Positions 49,492 to 57,790 of a DNA stretch of 64,000 nucleotides are shown here, piece after piece. The notes below the pieces were generated by a model. It had not been told where the DNA came from, did not search any database, and saw nothing but the letters and a program-made list of their open reading frames with translations. Position 1 is the stretch's first letter. Each line of letters begins with the position of its first letter. Source of the stretch: Brevundimonas bullata (lineage in GTDB: Bacteria; Pseudomonadota; Alphaproteobacteria; Caulobacterales; Caulobacteraceae); contig NZ_QLLC01000007.1 in the NCBI RefSeq assembly GCF_003350205.1, positions 62,001 to 126,000 on the forward strand, given 5' to 3'. The translations under genes were made by a program, and so were the position numbers.

Positions 49492-50013
49492 ATGGCCATC
49501 ACCCTCGTCCTCGGCGGCGCCCGTTCGGGCAAGAGCGCCTTCGCCCAGAAGCAGGCCGAACAGGCGGCGGCGAAGACCGGCCGCCCTCCCCTGATGATTG
49601 CCACCGCCGAGCCCTTCGACGACGAGATGCGCGACCGCATCGACCGACACCGGGACGAACGGGGCGAGGCCTGGCGCACGCTAGAAGCACCGCTGAACCT
49701 GGCCGCCGCGGTCCGTGATCTGACGACCGAAGACATCGTGGTCGTCGACTGCCTGACCCTGTGGCTCAGCAATCAGATGCTGGGAGACCACGATCTACCT
49801 GCCGCCATCGACGACCTGAGCGACGCCTTCGCCGCCTGCCCGGCGACCGTCTGGGTGGTCAGCAACGAGGTCGGCTGGTCGCTGGTCCCCGACAACGCCC
49901 TGGGCCGTCGCTTCCGCGATGAAGCTGGTCGCCTGAACCAGCGCGTCGCCGCCGTCGCCGACGCGGCCTGTTTGATCGTCGCCGGGATGCGATTGGACCT
50001 GCACAGACCCTAA
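49492..50013 (+). CDS. cobU: Bifunctional adenosylcobinamide kinase/adenosylcobinamide-phosphate guanylyltransferase
   Basis: CobU (CobP) phosphorylates adenosylcobinamide and converts the product to the GDP form used by CobS. The 173-residue protein has the P-loop 'LVLGGARSGKSAFAQ' near residue 6, the conserved 'RHRDERGEAWRTLEAP' (catalytic His region) near residue 45, and 'VVDCLTLWLSNQM'. It is transcribed divergently from the btuB operon, 52 bases from the riboswitch edge. Its own promoter must lie within the DNA that encodes the riboswitch on the other strand. It completes the nucleotide-loop pathway with cobT and cobS. Confidence 0.95.
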   Translation: MAITLVLGGARSGKSAFAQKQAEQAAAKTGRPPLMIATAEPFDDEMRDRIDRHRDERGEAWRTLEAPLNLAAAVRDLTTEDIVVVDCLTLWLSNQMLGDHDLPAAIDDLSDAFAACPATVWVVSNEVGWSLVPDNALGRRFRDEAGRLNQRVAAVADAACLIVAGMRLDLHRP

Positions 50014-50072
50014 GGCCCCGACGCGGGTCATCGACACGCCATGGATTTGTCAGGTCCCCGCCCATATTGCAG

Positions 50073-50101
50073 TTGATTCTGATAATCGTTCGCAGTAATT
50101 G
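50073..50101 (+). promoter_or_regulatory. Fur-box-like sequence overlapping a candidate promoter
   Basis: GATTCTGATAATCGTTCGC at 50075-50093 matches the 19-bp Fur consensus at 14 positions by eye. A sigma-70-like promoter TTGATT (50073-50078), 17 bases, TAATTG (50096-50101) surrounds it, so bound Fur would block RNA polymerase. The TonB receptor gene starts 29 bases downstream. Iron-repressed expression is inferred. Confidence 0.6.
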
Positions 50102-50130
50102 CGCAGCCCTCTCCAACCGGGGCCGTAACC

Positions 50131-52323
50131 ATGCGCTCGTTTCTGATGTTCTCCGCCGGGCTGACCGCCCTTTCGGCCGCCGCCTTCCCGGCCTTCGCTG
50201 AAGACGTCGTCGATCTGGAGCAGGCCGTGCCGGTCGCCCCGATCACCGTGATCGGCACCCGCACCCAGCGCCGTGTGGACGATGTTCCGGCCAGCGTCAG
50301 CATCATCACCGCCGAGTCCATCGAGACCAATCTGGTCACGGACATCAAGGACCTGATCCGGTTCGAGCCGGGCGTCAGCGTCCCCACCAGCCCCGCCCGC
50401 TTCTCAGCCGCCTTGTCGGGCGCCGGTCGCGACGGGAACTCCGGCTTCACCATTCGCGGCATGGGCGGCAACCGGGTCCTGATCATTCAGGACGGCGTGC
50501 GCGTGCCCAACGGCTTCAGCTTCGGCGCCCAGGCGGTGGGACGCGGCGGCTACAACGACCTTGATCTGGTCAAGTCCGTCGAGATTCTGCGGGGTCCGGC
50601 CTCGGCCCTCTATGGCTCGGACGGCATCGCCGGCGCGGTCAGCTTCATCTCCAAGGACCCGTCCGACTTTATCAACAGCGGCGATACCTTCGGCGCCCGC
50701 GCGCGGGTCGGCTATAACTCGTCGGACGACAGTTGGACCGAGGGTCTGGCGCTGGCGGGTCGCAGCGGCTCGCTGTCGGGCCTGCTGGCCTATACCCGCC
50801 GCGACGCCCATGAGACCGAAAACATGGCCGAGGTCGGCGGCACGGGCTCTGCCCGCACCCAGCCGAACCCGCAAGAGTTCGCCTCTAACGCCGTCCTGGG
50901 CAAGCTGGTCTGGGACGCCAACGCCAACCACACCGTCCGCCTGACCTATGACCACTTTGATCAGGACATGGAGGGTGAGGCGCTCAGCAGCTATTCCGCC
51001 ACCGTCATCGGCCTGACCGCGCAGGACGAAACCCAGCGCGACCGCGTCAGCCTGGACTGGCGTTTCAGCGACGTCTTCGGCCTGGATGACGGGTCGGTCG
51101 CCGCCTACTGGCAGGACGCCACGACGCGTCAGTTCACCTATGAGGACCGCACCCCTGCGGTGGACCGCACCCGCGACGTCACCTTCGACAACAGCATCAT
51201 CGGCATGGCGGCCCAGGGCTCCAAAACGTTCGGCGGCGCGTCAGTCCAGCACCGCGTCACCCTCGGCGGCGACTGGTCGCGCACGACCCAGGACGGCATT
51301 CGCGGCGGCACGGTGCCGCCCATGGGCGAGGTCTTCCCCGTCCGCCCCTTCCCCAAGACCGAATATGATCTGGCCGGCCTGTTCGTTCAGGACGAGATCG
51401 AACTGCTGGACGGCCGTCTCAGCATCATCCCGGCCCTGCGTTACGACTGGTACGAACTGACGCCCAAGCCGGACGCCCTGTATCCGGTCGTGGCCAAGGG
51501 TCAGAGCGACAGCCACCTGTCACCCAAGATCGGCGCCATCTACTGGGCCGATGACCACTTCGGTGTCTTCGCCAACTACGCCCAGGGCTTCAAGGCGCCC
51601 TCGCCGATGGAGGTGAACAACTTCTTCGAGAACCCGATGTTCGGATATGAATCCATTCCGAACCCGGATCTGACGCCGGAAACCAGCGAGAGCATCGAGG
51701 CAGGCGTCCGCTTCCGCAACCTCGACATGTTCGGCGGAACCCTGTCGCTGTCGACCACGGCCTTCCACACCCAATACGACGACTTCATCACCCAGATCGT
51801 GGTCAGCGGCACGGGCGTGCCCGGTGTCGATCCCCTGATCTATCAGTACGTCAACCTGACCGAGGTGGAGATCTGGGGTCTGGAAGCGCGCGGCGACATT
51901 CGCTGGGACAACGGCGTCTCGGCCATCGTGGCCGCCTCGTTCGCCGACGGTGATCAGGAAACCGATGGCGCGCGCGGCAAGCTGACCAGCATCGATCCGG
52001 TCAAGGTCGTCGCCGGCCTGAACTATGCCGCGCCCTCGGGCGTCTGGGGCGGTTCGGCCACGGTCACATGGTCCGACGACAAGGACCGCGCGGCTTGCGG
52101 CGGCGGCGCCTGCTGGGGCGGCGAAGCGTTCGCCATCATGGATGTGACCGCCTTCTGGAACCTCACCGAGAAGGCCACGCTGCGCGCGGGCGTCTTCAAT
52201 GTCTTCGACGAGAAGTACGCCTGGTGGAGCGACATTCGCGGCATGTCGCAGACCAGCACCATTCGGGACGCCTTCACCCAGCCGGGCCGCAACTTCGGCG
52301 CCTCGCTGAACCTCCGCTACTGA
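50131..52323 (+). CDS. TonB-dependent receptor, hemoglobin/transferrin/lactoferrin-type family
   Basis: A 730-residue outer-membrane receptor with a signal peptide ('MFSAGLTALSAAAFPAFAED' region), a TonB-box-like 'APITVIGTRTQRRVDDVPAS', a plug with 'SGFTIRGMGGNRVLIIQDGV' and 'KSVEILRGPASALYGSDGIA', and a barrel with the conserved 'NYAQGFKAPSPMEVNNFFEN' and the ending 'RNFGASLNLRY'. The plug and barrel are of the type used for heme and hemoproteins, but the substrate is not proven and no FRAP/NPNL heme motif was verified. The Fur-like box upstream supports an iron-scavenging role. It is followed by the DUF6607 gene in the same direction. Confidence 0.9.
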   Translation: MRSFLMFSAGLTALSAAAFPAFAEDVVDLEQAVPVAPITVIGTRTQRRVDDVPASVSIITAESIETNLVTDIKDLIRFEPGVSVPTSPARFSAALSGAGRDGNSGFTIRGMGGNRVLIIQDGVRVPNGFSFGAQAVGRGGYNDLDLVKSVEILRGPASALYGSDGIAGAVSFISKDPSDFINSGDTFGARARVGYNSSDDSWTEGLALAGRSGSLSGLLAYTRRDAHETENMAEVGGTGSARTQPNPQEFASNAVLGKLVWDANANHTVRLTYDHFDQDMEGEALSSYSATVIGLTAQDETQRDRVSLDWRFSDVFGLDDGSVAAYWQDATTRQFTYEDRTPAVDRTRDVTFDNSIIGMAAQGSKTFGGASVQHRVTLGGDWSRTTQDGIRGGTVPPMGEVFPVRPFPKTEYDLAGLFVQDEIELLDGRLSIIPALRYDWYELTPKPDALYPVVAKGQSDSHLSPKIGAIYWADDHFGVFANYAQGFKAPSPMEVNNFFENPMFGYESIPNPDLTPETSESIEAGVRFRNLDMFGGTLSLSTTAFHTQYDDFITQIVVSGTGVPGVDPLIYQYVNLTEVEIWGLEARGDIRWDNGVSAIVAASFADGDQETDGARGKLTSIDPVKVVAGLNYAAPSGVWGGSATVTWSDDKDRAACGGGACWGGEAFAIMDVTAFWNLTEKATLRAGVFNVFDEKYAWWSDIRGMSQTSTIRDAFTQPGRNFGASLNLRY

Positions 52324-52366
52324 CCCCGGAAGCCCGATGACACCCTCACCCAAAAAGGAACGCCCC

Positions 52367-53335
52367 ATGCGCGCCATCCTCATCGCCGCCGCCCTGTTGG
52401 CGGGCGCGGCGCCCGCCGCTGCCGCCCTGGCCCAGACCGCCTCAAGCGTCACCGCGCTCGCGAGCCGGTTCGAGCAGGACCGCCAGTCGATCCTGGCCCA
52501 GGCCGGTCAGTACCGCGTCCACTTCGACATGCGCGAGAACGTCAGCTTCCACGCCGACTACGACCCGATGGAAGGCAAGCTGTCGGGCGGCAGCGAAATC
52601 GTGCGCGTCGTCTATGACAAGGGCGACCGGATCAGCCTGCAGCACATTCTGGTCATGGAGCACGAAGGCCAGGCCATCGTCATCAAGCACTGGCGTCAGG
52701 ACTGGGTCTATCAGCCGGAAACCGTCCTGACCTATGTCGGAGCCAACGAATGGGCGCTGACGCCGGTGTCCGCCGATCAGCGCGTCGGGGCCTGGTCGCA
52801 GACGGTGTGGCAGACGGACGATTCGCCCCGCTACGGCGGCGTCGGCCGCTGGACCTACGCCAATGGCATGAAGGTCTGGAGCTCCGAGCCGACCTGGCGC
52901 CCGCTGGCGCGTCGCGACGCGGTGCTGAACCCCGTCTACGACCGCTATCTCGGCACAAACCGTCACGCCCTGACCCCGAACGGCTGGGTCCACATCCAGG
53001 ACAACATGAAGATGGACGGCCGGGCTGGCGGCGAGCCCGTCGCCATCGTCCAGGAGGACGTGATCAACACCTACGACCGTTCGACCAGCTACTCGCCCAA
53101 GGCGGGCGACGACTACTGGGCCGCAACGCAGGACTACTGGGCCGCCGTACGCGACGCCTGGGACGCCGCCATCGCGGTCACTGGCCGCGTCTATGTCGAA
53201 GAAGAAGCCCAGACCGGCGTCGTCACCGGCCCGCCCCTGATGGATCTGGCCCAGAAGATTCAGGACGGCGAGATCACGACCGAAGCCGCTATCGCCCAGG
53301 CCCGCACGATCATCGAGACCGCCACCAAACGCTGA
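52367..53335 (+). CDS. DUF6607-family secreted protein, partner of the iron-regulated receptor
   Basis: A 322-residue protein with a signal peptide ('ILIAAALLAGAAPAAAALAQ', cleavage near AQT). Recognisable features are 'KHWRQDWVYQPETVLTYVGA', 'GRWTYANGMKVWSSEPTWRP' and 'RHALTPNGWVHIQDNMKMD', typical of DUF6607. Proteins of this family often follow TonB-dependent receptors for heme or iron. It begins 43 bases after the receptor stop, with AAGGAA before the ATG at 52367, so it is probably co-transcribed under the Fur box. Its molecular role is unknown; a periplasmic binding or processing function is possible. Confidence 0.8.
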   Translation: MRAILIAAALLAGAAPAAAALAQTASSVTALASRFEQDRQSILAQAGQYRVHFDMRENVSFHADYDPMEGKLSGGSEIVRVVYDKGDRISLQHILVMEHEGQAIVIKHWRQDWVYQPETVLTYVGANEWALTPVSADQRVGAWSQTVWQTDDSPRYGGVGRWTYANGMKVWSSEPTWRPLARRDAVLNPVYDRYLGTNRHALTPNGWVHIQDNMKMDGRAGGEPVAIVQEDVINTYDRSTSYSPKAGDDYWAATQDYWAAVRDAWDAAIAVTGRVYVEEEAQTGVVTGPPLMDLAQKIQDGEITTEAAIAQARTIIETATKR

Positions 53336-53349
53336 AAGACCTGACCGAA

Positions 53350-53401
53350 AGCCCTCCTGCGCCAGGCATGCTAAGCGCATCCCAGCCTGGCCAGGAGGGC
53401 T
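53350..53401 (+). terminator. Long hairpin after the DUF6607 gene
   Basis: AGCCCTCCTG pairs with CAGGAGGGCT, and inside it CCAGGC pairs with GCCTGG, around a 17-base loop. It starts 14 bases after the stop. There is no T-tract, so it may act with Rho or as a stabiliser. Confidence 0.65.
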
Positions 53402-53549
53402 CTGGACGCCACGGCCCCTATGCGCACAGAAGCCCAGGCTAGGCATCGACCCATGGCCCGACGCGGCGGCTGTAGAAGCTGAGACCCGTACCGAACAGCC
53501 TCAACTCGAGCTCTGCGATAAGAGTTGTTTTAAATCAATAATTTGAAGT

Positions 53550-53594
53550 AGCAGGCGGCGACGGGTTCGAACCGCCGACCCTCTCGGTGTAAAC
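53550..53594 (-). pseudogene. 3' fragment of a tRNA, probably tRNA-Val(TAC)
   Basis: Read on the minus strand, 53594-53550 gives TTTACAC (anticodon loop with anticodon TAC), CGAGA, GGGTC, then GGCGG-TTCGAAC-CCGTC, a proper T-arm with one G-T pair. Acceptor-like sequence GCCGCCT and GCTA follow in place of the normal acceptor and CCA. The 5' half of the tRNA is missing, as nothing upstream pairs with the anticodon stem. This extent, from the anticodon loop to the 3' end, is the usual core of integrase attachment sites within tRNA genes. The tRNA identity rests on the anticodon loop and T-arm only. Confidence 0.7.
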
Positions 53595-53850
53595 TATTTA
53601 CGGTGCAACCACCGCTTTGGCGCTGTTGGCTGTCGCCGGCGCGAGCCAGGCTCAAGTCGTTTCAAGCGTAAGCGTTACGACGAGCCCCCCCGACCCGACG
53701 AGCAAGCTGGTATTGCGGAATACTCAGCCCTGTGTGAGCTTGACAAACGAGGCCCGCAACATCGCGAGCGTGCAGGTGCCCGTCTACAATGTCGCCCTGC
53801 CCGTTCTGCGAACCCTGGGTGACCTTCCATATCGTGTGTTCGAGGTCTGA
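53593..53850 (+). pseudogene. 5'-truncated gene for a small secreted protein
   Basis: The frame open from 53593 encodes 'TTALALLAVAGASQAQVVSS' then about 63 further residues, ending 'LGDLPYRVFEV'. It starts with a hydrophobic signal-peptide core and an Ala-x-Ala-type cleavage site, but no initiator Met or basic n-region. An in-frame stop at 53590 lies just upstream, inside the tRNA fragment; the only alternative start is a TTG at 53617, which leaves a signal peptide with no basic residue. I infer that the normal start was lost where the tRNA fragment now joins. I do not recognise the family. Confidence 0.6.
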
Positions 53851-54122
53851 TAGGCATTGCGGAAGGCGGCGATCGTCTGGGGCCTCGCGGACGACGCCTA
53901 CGGCGAACTGACTGGGCCCGGAACGCTAGCGGCATTTTCGACCTAGCCGTCAGCGCTAGCCTGAACGCCTCCACTCCTCGCAGCCAGTCAACGCGCTCGG
54001 TGTGCAGAGCCGTCAATATTATACACCGTTCAAAATTGACTTGTGGTCACGGGATGCAGCTGAGATGGTGGCTTCGACGATCTCGATCACGTGCTCGAAA
54101 TTTGGCGACAGGGACAGCGGAC
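53851..54122. other. Gap within the accessory patch, no gene seen
   Basis: These 272 bases follow the truncated gene. They have scattered A+T-rich tracts (for example around 54015-54040, which contains TATTATACACC and AAAATTGAC) that could supply the promoter of the next lipoprotein gene. No open frame with a credible start was found. Confidence 0.5.
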
Positions 54123-54617
54123 ATGAAAAAGACTTTAGCTCTCATCGGATTCACGGCGCTGCTGGCGGCTTGCGGATCGCAGGCCGACTCCAAGGCTCCC
54201 GAGACGAGCGAGACCGCCCCCGCGACGACATTGGCGCAACAGACCTCATCGACTGAGCCCGTTTCGGCCGCTGAAGAAGAAGCCGCTCGCAGAGGTTCTT
54301 CGACGCAGGCGGCCTTCCCCGTCGGCTATCGCGGCGCCTGGGACTATAGCGAGGACGGTTGCGCGAAGGATGAAAGCGGCACTCGCTTCGTCATTACGGC
54401 CAACGAGATCAAGGGCTACGAGGACACCTCCAAACTGGTGGCGCTGGAGACCCTGGAAGGCGAGGGTGACGCCATCCGCGTGGTTCTAGAGAACCAGTCC
54501 TCGGACGGCGACAAGACAATCGTCCAAATCCTGCGACTGTCTCCCGTCGCCGGCATTTCGCTGCGCATCGAACAGGACGGCAAGACGGTTCGCGCTAGCC
54601 GTTGCGACCCCGTGTGA
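54123..54617 (+). CDS. Small lipoprotein of unknown function
   Basis: A 164-residue protein with a lipoprotein signal peptide 'MKKTLALIGFTALLAAC', Cys at residue 17. A Ser/Thr/Ala/Glu-rich linker (about residues 18-60) follows, then a compact domain starting 'FPVGYRGAWDYSEDGC' and ending 'GKTVRASRCDPV'; two cysteines may pair. The ATG at 54123 is chosen since the in-frame upstream part lacks a signal peptide. It lies in the accessory patch after the tRNA fragment, and before the XRE regulator in convergent orientation. I recognise no family. Confidence 0.75.
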   Translation: MKKTLALIGFTALLAACGSQADSKAPETSETAPATTLAQQTSSTEPVSAAEEEAARRGSSTQAAFPVGYRGAWDYSEDGCAKDESGTRFVITANEIKGYEDTSKLVALETLEGEGDAIRVVLENQSSDGDKTIVQILRLSPVAGISLRIEQDGKTVRASRCDPV

Positions 54618-54752
54618 TAGCCGCCCTTCGCCATCACCGCGCCGTCCCTGCCAGTCCAGCGATGTTGGCTGGCGTTCGTCGGCGCGGAACCGTTAGAGGC
54701 CTGGCCTCTATCCATGCCGCTTGAGGGCGACGGGGATAGCGAAACAGGGGGG

Positions 54753-55484
54753 TCATTTTGGAAAATGGGCGAATCCGTCAGACGTCACCAGATCCAGTTC
54801 CGCGCGATATCGGACATAGTCAGGATGGTTGGTCTTGATGCGTCCAAACGCGATCTCGGTTTCTGCCTTCAGTCGAAGCATGACGAAGGGTGCGGCGGCG
54901 GGGATCAGCTGCGATCCGTGGCCGACCATCAGCGTGGTCAGGATGCCGTAGAGGGCGCCCTGGATCGTCGGGCGGCCCAAGACGGCCAGACGATACTGGC
55001 CCTCCACATTGGTCACCAGATAGATGTGGCCGGACAGATGAGGCAGCGACACCTTTCCGCTCTGCGAGAAAGAACTGTCCAGACGCTCGGCCTCTGAAAA
55101 CACCAGACAGCCCTGCTCCGCATCCCACTGGATGATCGTCACATAGGCAAAGATATCGCCCGGCGTTCCGAACGACGGCCGCAGCGTCAGATAACGCCCC
55201 TCCAGCCACCGCACCGCATTCTGGGAATAGGCGCCCAGATTGTCCGGCGAGGCGACGAGCGGATCGGCTGGCGAAGCCGCCGGAATCTTCTGCAGCGGGA
55301 CGCCCAAGGCCTGTTCAAGTCGGATCACTGTGGCCAGGGTGAAGGCGCGACGCCCGGACAGGGCCTTTTCCAGCGTCGAGATGCTGACCCTGGCCATATC
55401 CGCCAGGGCCTGACGAGACAGTCGCCGCCGCGCCAGCTCTTCGCGAACGCGGCGGGCGATCATCTGCGCGTCAGCGTCGTCCAT
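54753..55484 (-). CDS. XRE-family helix-turn-helix regulator with C-terminal sensor-like domain
   Basis: A 243-residue protein with an N-terminal HTH_3-type domain ('LSRQALADMARVSISTLEKA', then LSGRRAFT) and a C-terminal domain of about 150 residues ('WLEGRYLTLRPSFGTPGDIF', 'HIYLVTNVEGQYRLAVLG'), which probably senses a ligand. It diverges from the sortase-target gene with 170 bases between them, so control of the sortase operon is plausible. Confidence 0.85.
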   Translation of the reverse strand: MDDADAQMIARRVREELARRRLSRQALADMARVSISTLEKALSGRRAFTLATVIRLEQALGVPLQKIPAASPADPLVASPDNLGAYSQNAVRWLEGRYLTLRPSFGTPGDIFAYVTIIQWDAEQGCLVFSEAERLDSSFSQSGKVSLPHLSGHIYLVTNVEGQYRLAVLGRPTIQGALYGILTTLMVGHGSQLIPAAAPFVMLRLKAETEIAFGRIKTNHPDYVRYRAELDLVTSDGFAHFPK

Positions 55485-55515
55485 AGGCTCACATCCCCGA
55501 TTGCCATCCCACTAC

Positions 55516-55614
55516 GCACATTTCCGCACATCGCGTCAATCGAAGGCCCGACCGCCTATGCGCTTGCGGACAATGGCGAAGATTTGCCTCGATTTCGCAT
55601 GGCCGTGCGCACAT
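55516..55614. promoter_or_regulatory. Repeated GCACAT motif between the XRE regulator and sortase-target gene
   Basis: GCACAT occurs at 55516-55521, 55526-55531 and 55609-55614; the first two are spaced 10 bases apart, one helical turn. They lie in the divergent promoter region and are candidate binding sites for the XRE regulator. Such a short motif could recur by chance. Confidence 0.35.
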
Positions 55615-55654
55615 CCGACTGCCTAGTGAAAAGGCTCCATCAAGGAGCATCCCC

Positions 55655-57790
55655 ATGATCCCGCCCCTCGCCGCCAGGCGCCGCCCTGGCTCTTTCCCCA
55701 GGCTCCACCGGCGTCGAGCCGCCCTGATCGCCAGGCTGTCGGTCTTCGTCCTGTCGGTGATGATGTTCAGCTTCGCCTCCCTCGCCCATGCGCGACAACT
55801 CGCGCCGGGCGACGAGATCACCTCCGGCTCCCTTCTGTTGCGGGCCAGGGACGGGGCGACGCCTTCCGCGGTGCAGTTGGGCACGGACATGGACGTGACC
55901 GTCACCGGCCTGACCGCGCGCGTGAAGGTGGTTCAGGCCTTTCGCAACACCAGTCGCGACTGGGTCGAAGCCACCTATCTCTATCCCCTGCCCGAAGACG
56001 GCGCGGTCGACAGCCTGAAGATGGTCGTCGGCCAGCGGGTGATCATCGGCGAGATCAACCGACGCGCCGCCGCGCGGGAAATCTATGAACAGGCCAAGGC
56101 CGAAGGTCGCGCCGCCGGTCTGGTCGAGCAGCAACGCCCCAATATGTTCACCAACCGGGTCGCCAATATCGGACCGGGCGAAACCGTCCTGATCGAGATC
56201 GAATACCAGGCCCCTGTGCGCCGCATTTCGGGGGAATATGGATTCCGGCTGCCGCTGGTCGTAGGGCCGCGCTACGCCCCGTCAGATGCGTCGGCGGCTG
56301 ACGTCGCTGCGACCCGCGCCCCGGTGCTGAACCCTCGCCGCCACGCGGACATCAATCCGGTATCCATCACGGTGCGCCTGAACCCCGGCTTCGCGCCGAC
56401 CGGCATTGTCAGCCCCTATCACGCCATCCAGATCGTCGAGGGCGCGGGATCGACGCGGACCATCACCCTCAAGGACGGTTCAACGCCGTCCAATCGCGAT
56501 TTCGAGTTGCGGTGGCGTTCCGCCGAAACCGCCCCTGGCGTGGAGCTGTTCCGAGAACGCGTACGGGCCGACGACTATCTGATGGCGCTGATTTCGCCGC
56601 CGGAGAGCAACCGTCGCAGGACCCCGCCGGTGCGCGAACTGGTCTTCGTCATCGACAACAGCGGTTCGATGTCCGGCGACTCCATGCTTCAGGCGAAGGA
56701 AAGCCTGAAGTTGGCCCTGCGCAGCCTCTCACCGACCGACCGCTTCAACGTCATTCGCTTTGACGACACCATGACCGAACTGTTCGACAAGCCCGTCCTG
56801 GCGACGCGCGAACAGATCGCCCTGGCCCTGCGCTACGCCGATCAGCTCGAGGCCAGCGGCGGCACCGAAATGCTGCCGGCGTTGCGAGCCGCTCTGGTCG
56901 ACGACACCCCGCACGATACAGGTCGCGTACGTCAAGTGATCTTCCTGACCGACGGCTCAATCAGCAATGAAGACCAGATGCTGGCCGCGCTCGGCTCGAA
57001 CCGGGGTCGCAGTCGCGTCTTCATGGTCGGCATCGGCAGCGCGCCCAACAGCTTCCTGATGAACCGCATGGCCGAGGTCGGCCGAGGGACCTACACCCAT
57101 ATCGGCGACACCCGCGAGGTCATCACCCGCATGTCGGCGCTGCTGGACCGCCTGACCCGTCCGGTCCTGACCGACCTGCGGGTGGTCACCCAAGGCGGCG
57201 ACGCAGAGTTCGCCCCGGCCGATCTGCCCGATCTCTACGAAGGCGAGCCGCTCATCCTTCTGGCCCGTGCGTCGAATCTTCGGGGATCGATCACCGTTTC
57301 CGGCATGCTGGACGGACGTCCCTGGAGCCGTCGCATCAATCTCAACCAGGCTGTGGAAGGCGTGGGCGTCGCCAAGCTCTGGGCCCGACGCCGCATCACC
57401 GACGCCGAGGTCGGCCATCGCCTGGATCAGGTCAGCGCCGAGGAGGCCGCCCAGACCATCGCCCAACTGGGTCTCGACTTCTCGATCGTGACCCGGGAGA
57501 CCAGCCTGGTGGCCGTTGACCGCACGCCCTCGCGGCCCCAGGGCGCACGCCTGACCGAGGAGGAACTGCCGTTGAACCTGCCGGCAGGCTGGGACTTCGT
57601 CCGCATATTCGGCGCCCCCGCCCCCGACAGCGCTCAGTCGACCGAAGCCGCGACCGACGACCCCAGCATCCCCTTTGACCTGCCGCAGACGGCGACCGCA
57701 TGGGCGCTGTCCGTGTGGGCGGGGCTAGGGCTGGCGCTGATCGGCGGACTGGGACTGATGGTCATGCGACGTCGGCGCGCGCGGTCGTGA
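55655..57790 (+). CDS. VIT and von Willebrand factor A domain protein, sortase target
   Basis: A 711-residue exported protein with a signal segment near residues 25-45 ('SVFVLSVMMFSFASLAHA'), a VIT domain (about 60-200; 'VVQAFRNTSRDWVEATYLYP' and 'INRRAAAREIYEQAKAEGRA'), a VWA domain with the MIDAS motif 'FVIDNSGSMSGDS' near residue 330, and a C-terminal sorting signal. This is 'LPQTAT' followed by a hydrophobic helix and 'RRRRAR', an LPxTG-like arrangement. It matches the 'marine proteobacterial sortase target protein' group. The sortase gene overlaps its stop. The ATG follows AAGGAG. The anchoring acceptor in a Gram-negative envelope is unknown. Confidence 0.92.
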   Translation: MIPPLAARRRPGSFPRLHRRRAALIARLSVFVLSVMMFSFASLAHARQLAPGDEITSGSLLLRARDGATPSAVQLGTDMDVTVTGLTARVKVVQAFRNTSRDWVEATYLYPLPEDGAVDSLKMVVGQRVIIGEINRRAAAREIYEQAKAEGRAAGLVEQQRPNMFTNRVANIGPGETVLIEIEYQAPVRRISGEYGFRLPLVVGPRYAPSDASAADVAATRAPVLNPRRHADINPVSITVRLNPGFAPTGIVSPYHAIQIVEGAGSTRTITLKDGSTPSNRDFELRWRSAETAPGVELFRERVRADDYLMALISPPESNRRRTPPVRELVFVIDNSGSMSGDSMLQAKESLKLALRSLSPTDRFNVIRFDDTMTELFDKPVLATREQIALALRYADQLEASGGTEMLPALRAALVDDTPHDTGRVRQVIFLTDGSISNEDQMLAALGSNRGRSRVFMVGIGSAPNSFLMNRMAEVGRGTYTHIGDTREVITRMSALLDRLTRPVLTDLRVVTQGGDAEFAPADLPDLYEGEPLILLARASNLRGSITVSGMLDGRPWSRRINLNQAVEGVGVAKLWARRRITDAEVGHRLDQVSAEEAAQTIAQLGLDFSIVTRETSLVAVDRTPSRPQGARLTEEELPLNLPAGWDFVRIFGAPAPDSAQSTEAATDDPSIPFDLPQTATAWALSVWAGLGLALIGGLGLMVMRRRRARS

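Noticed and set aside
53550..53594. Complete tRNA gene at this position
   Set aside because: No 5' half (acceptor 5' strand, D-arm, anticodon 5' strand) can be found on either side; only the anticodon loop to 3' end is tRNA-like.
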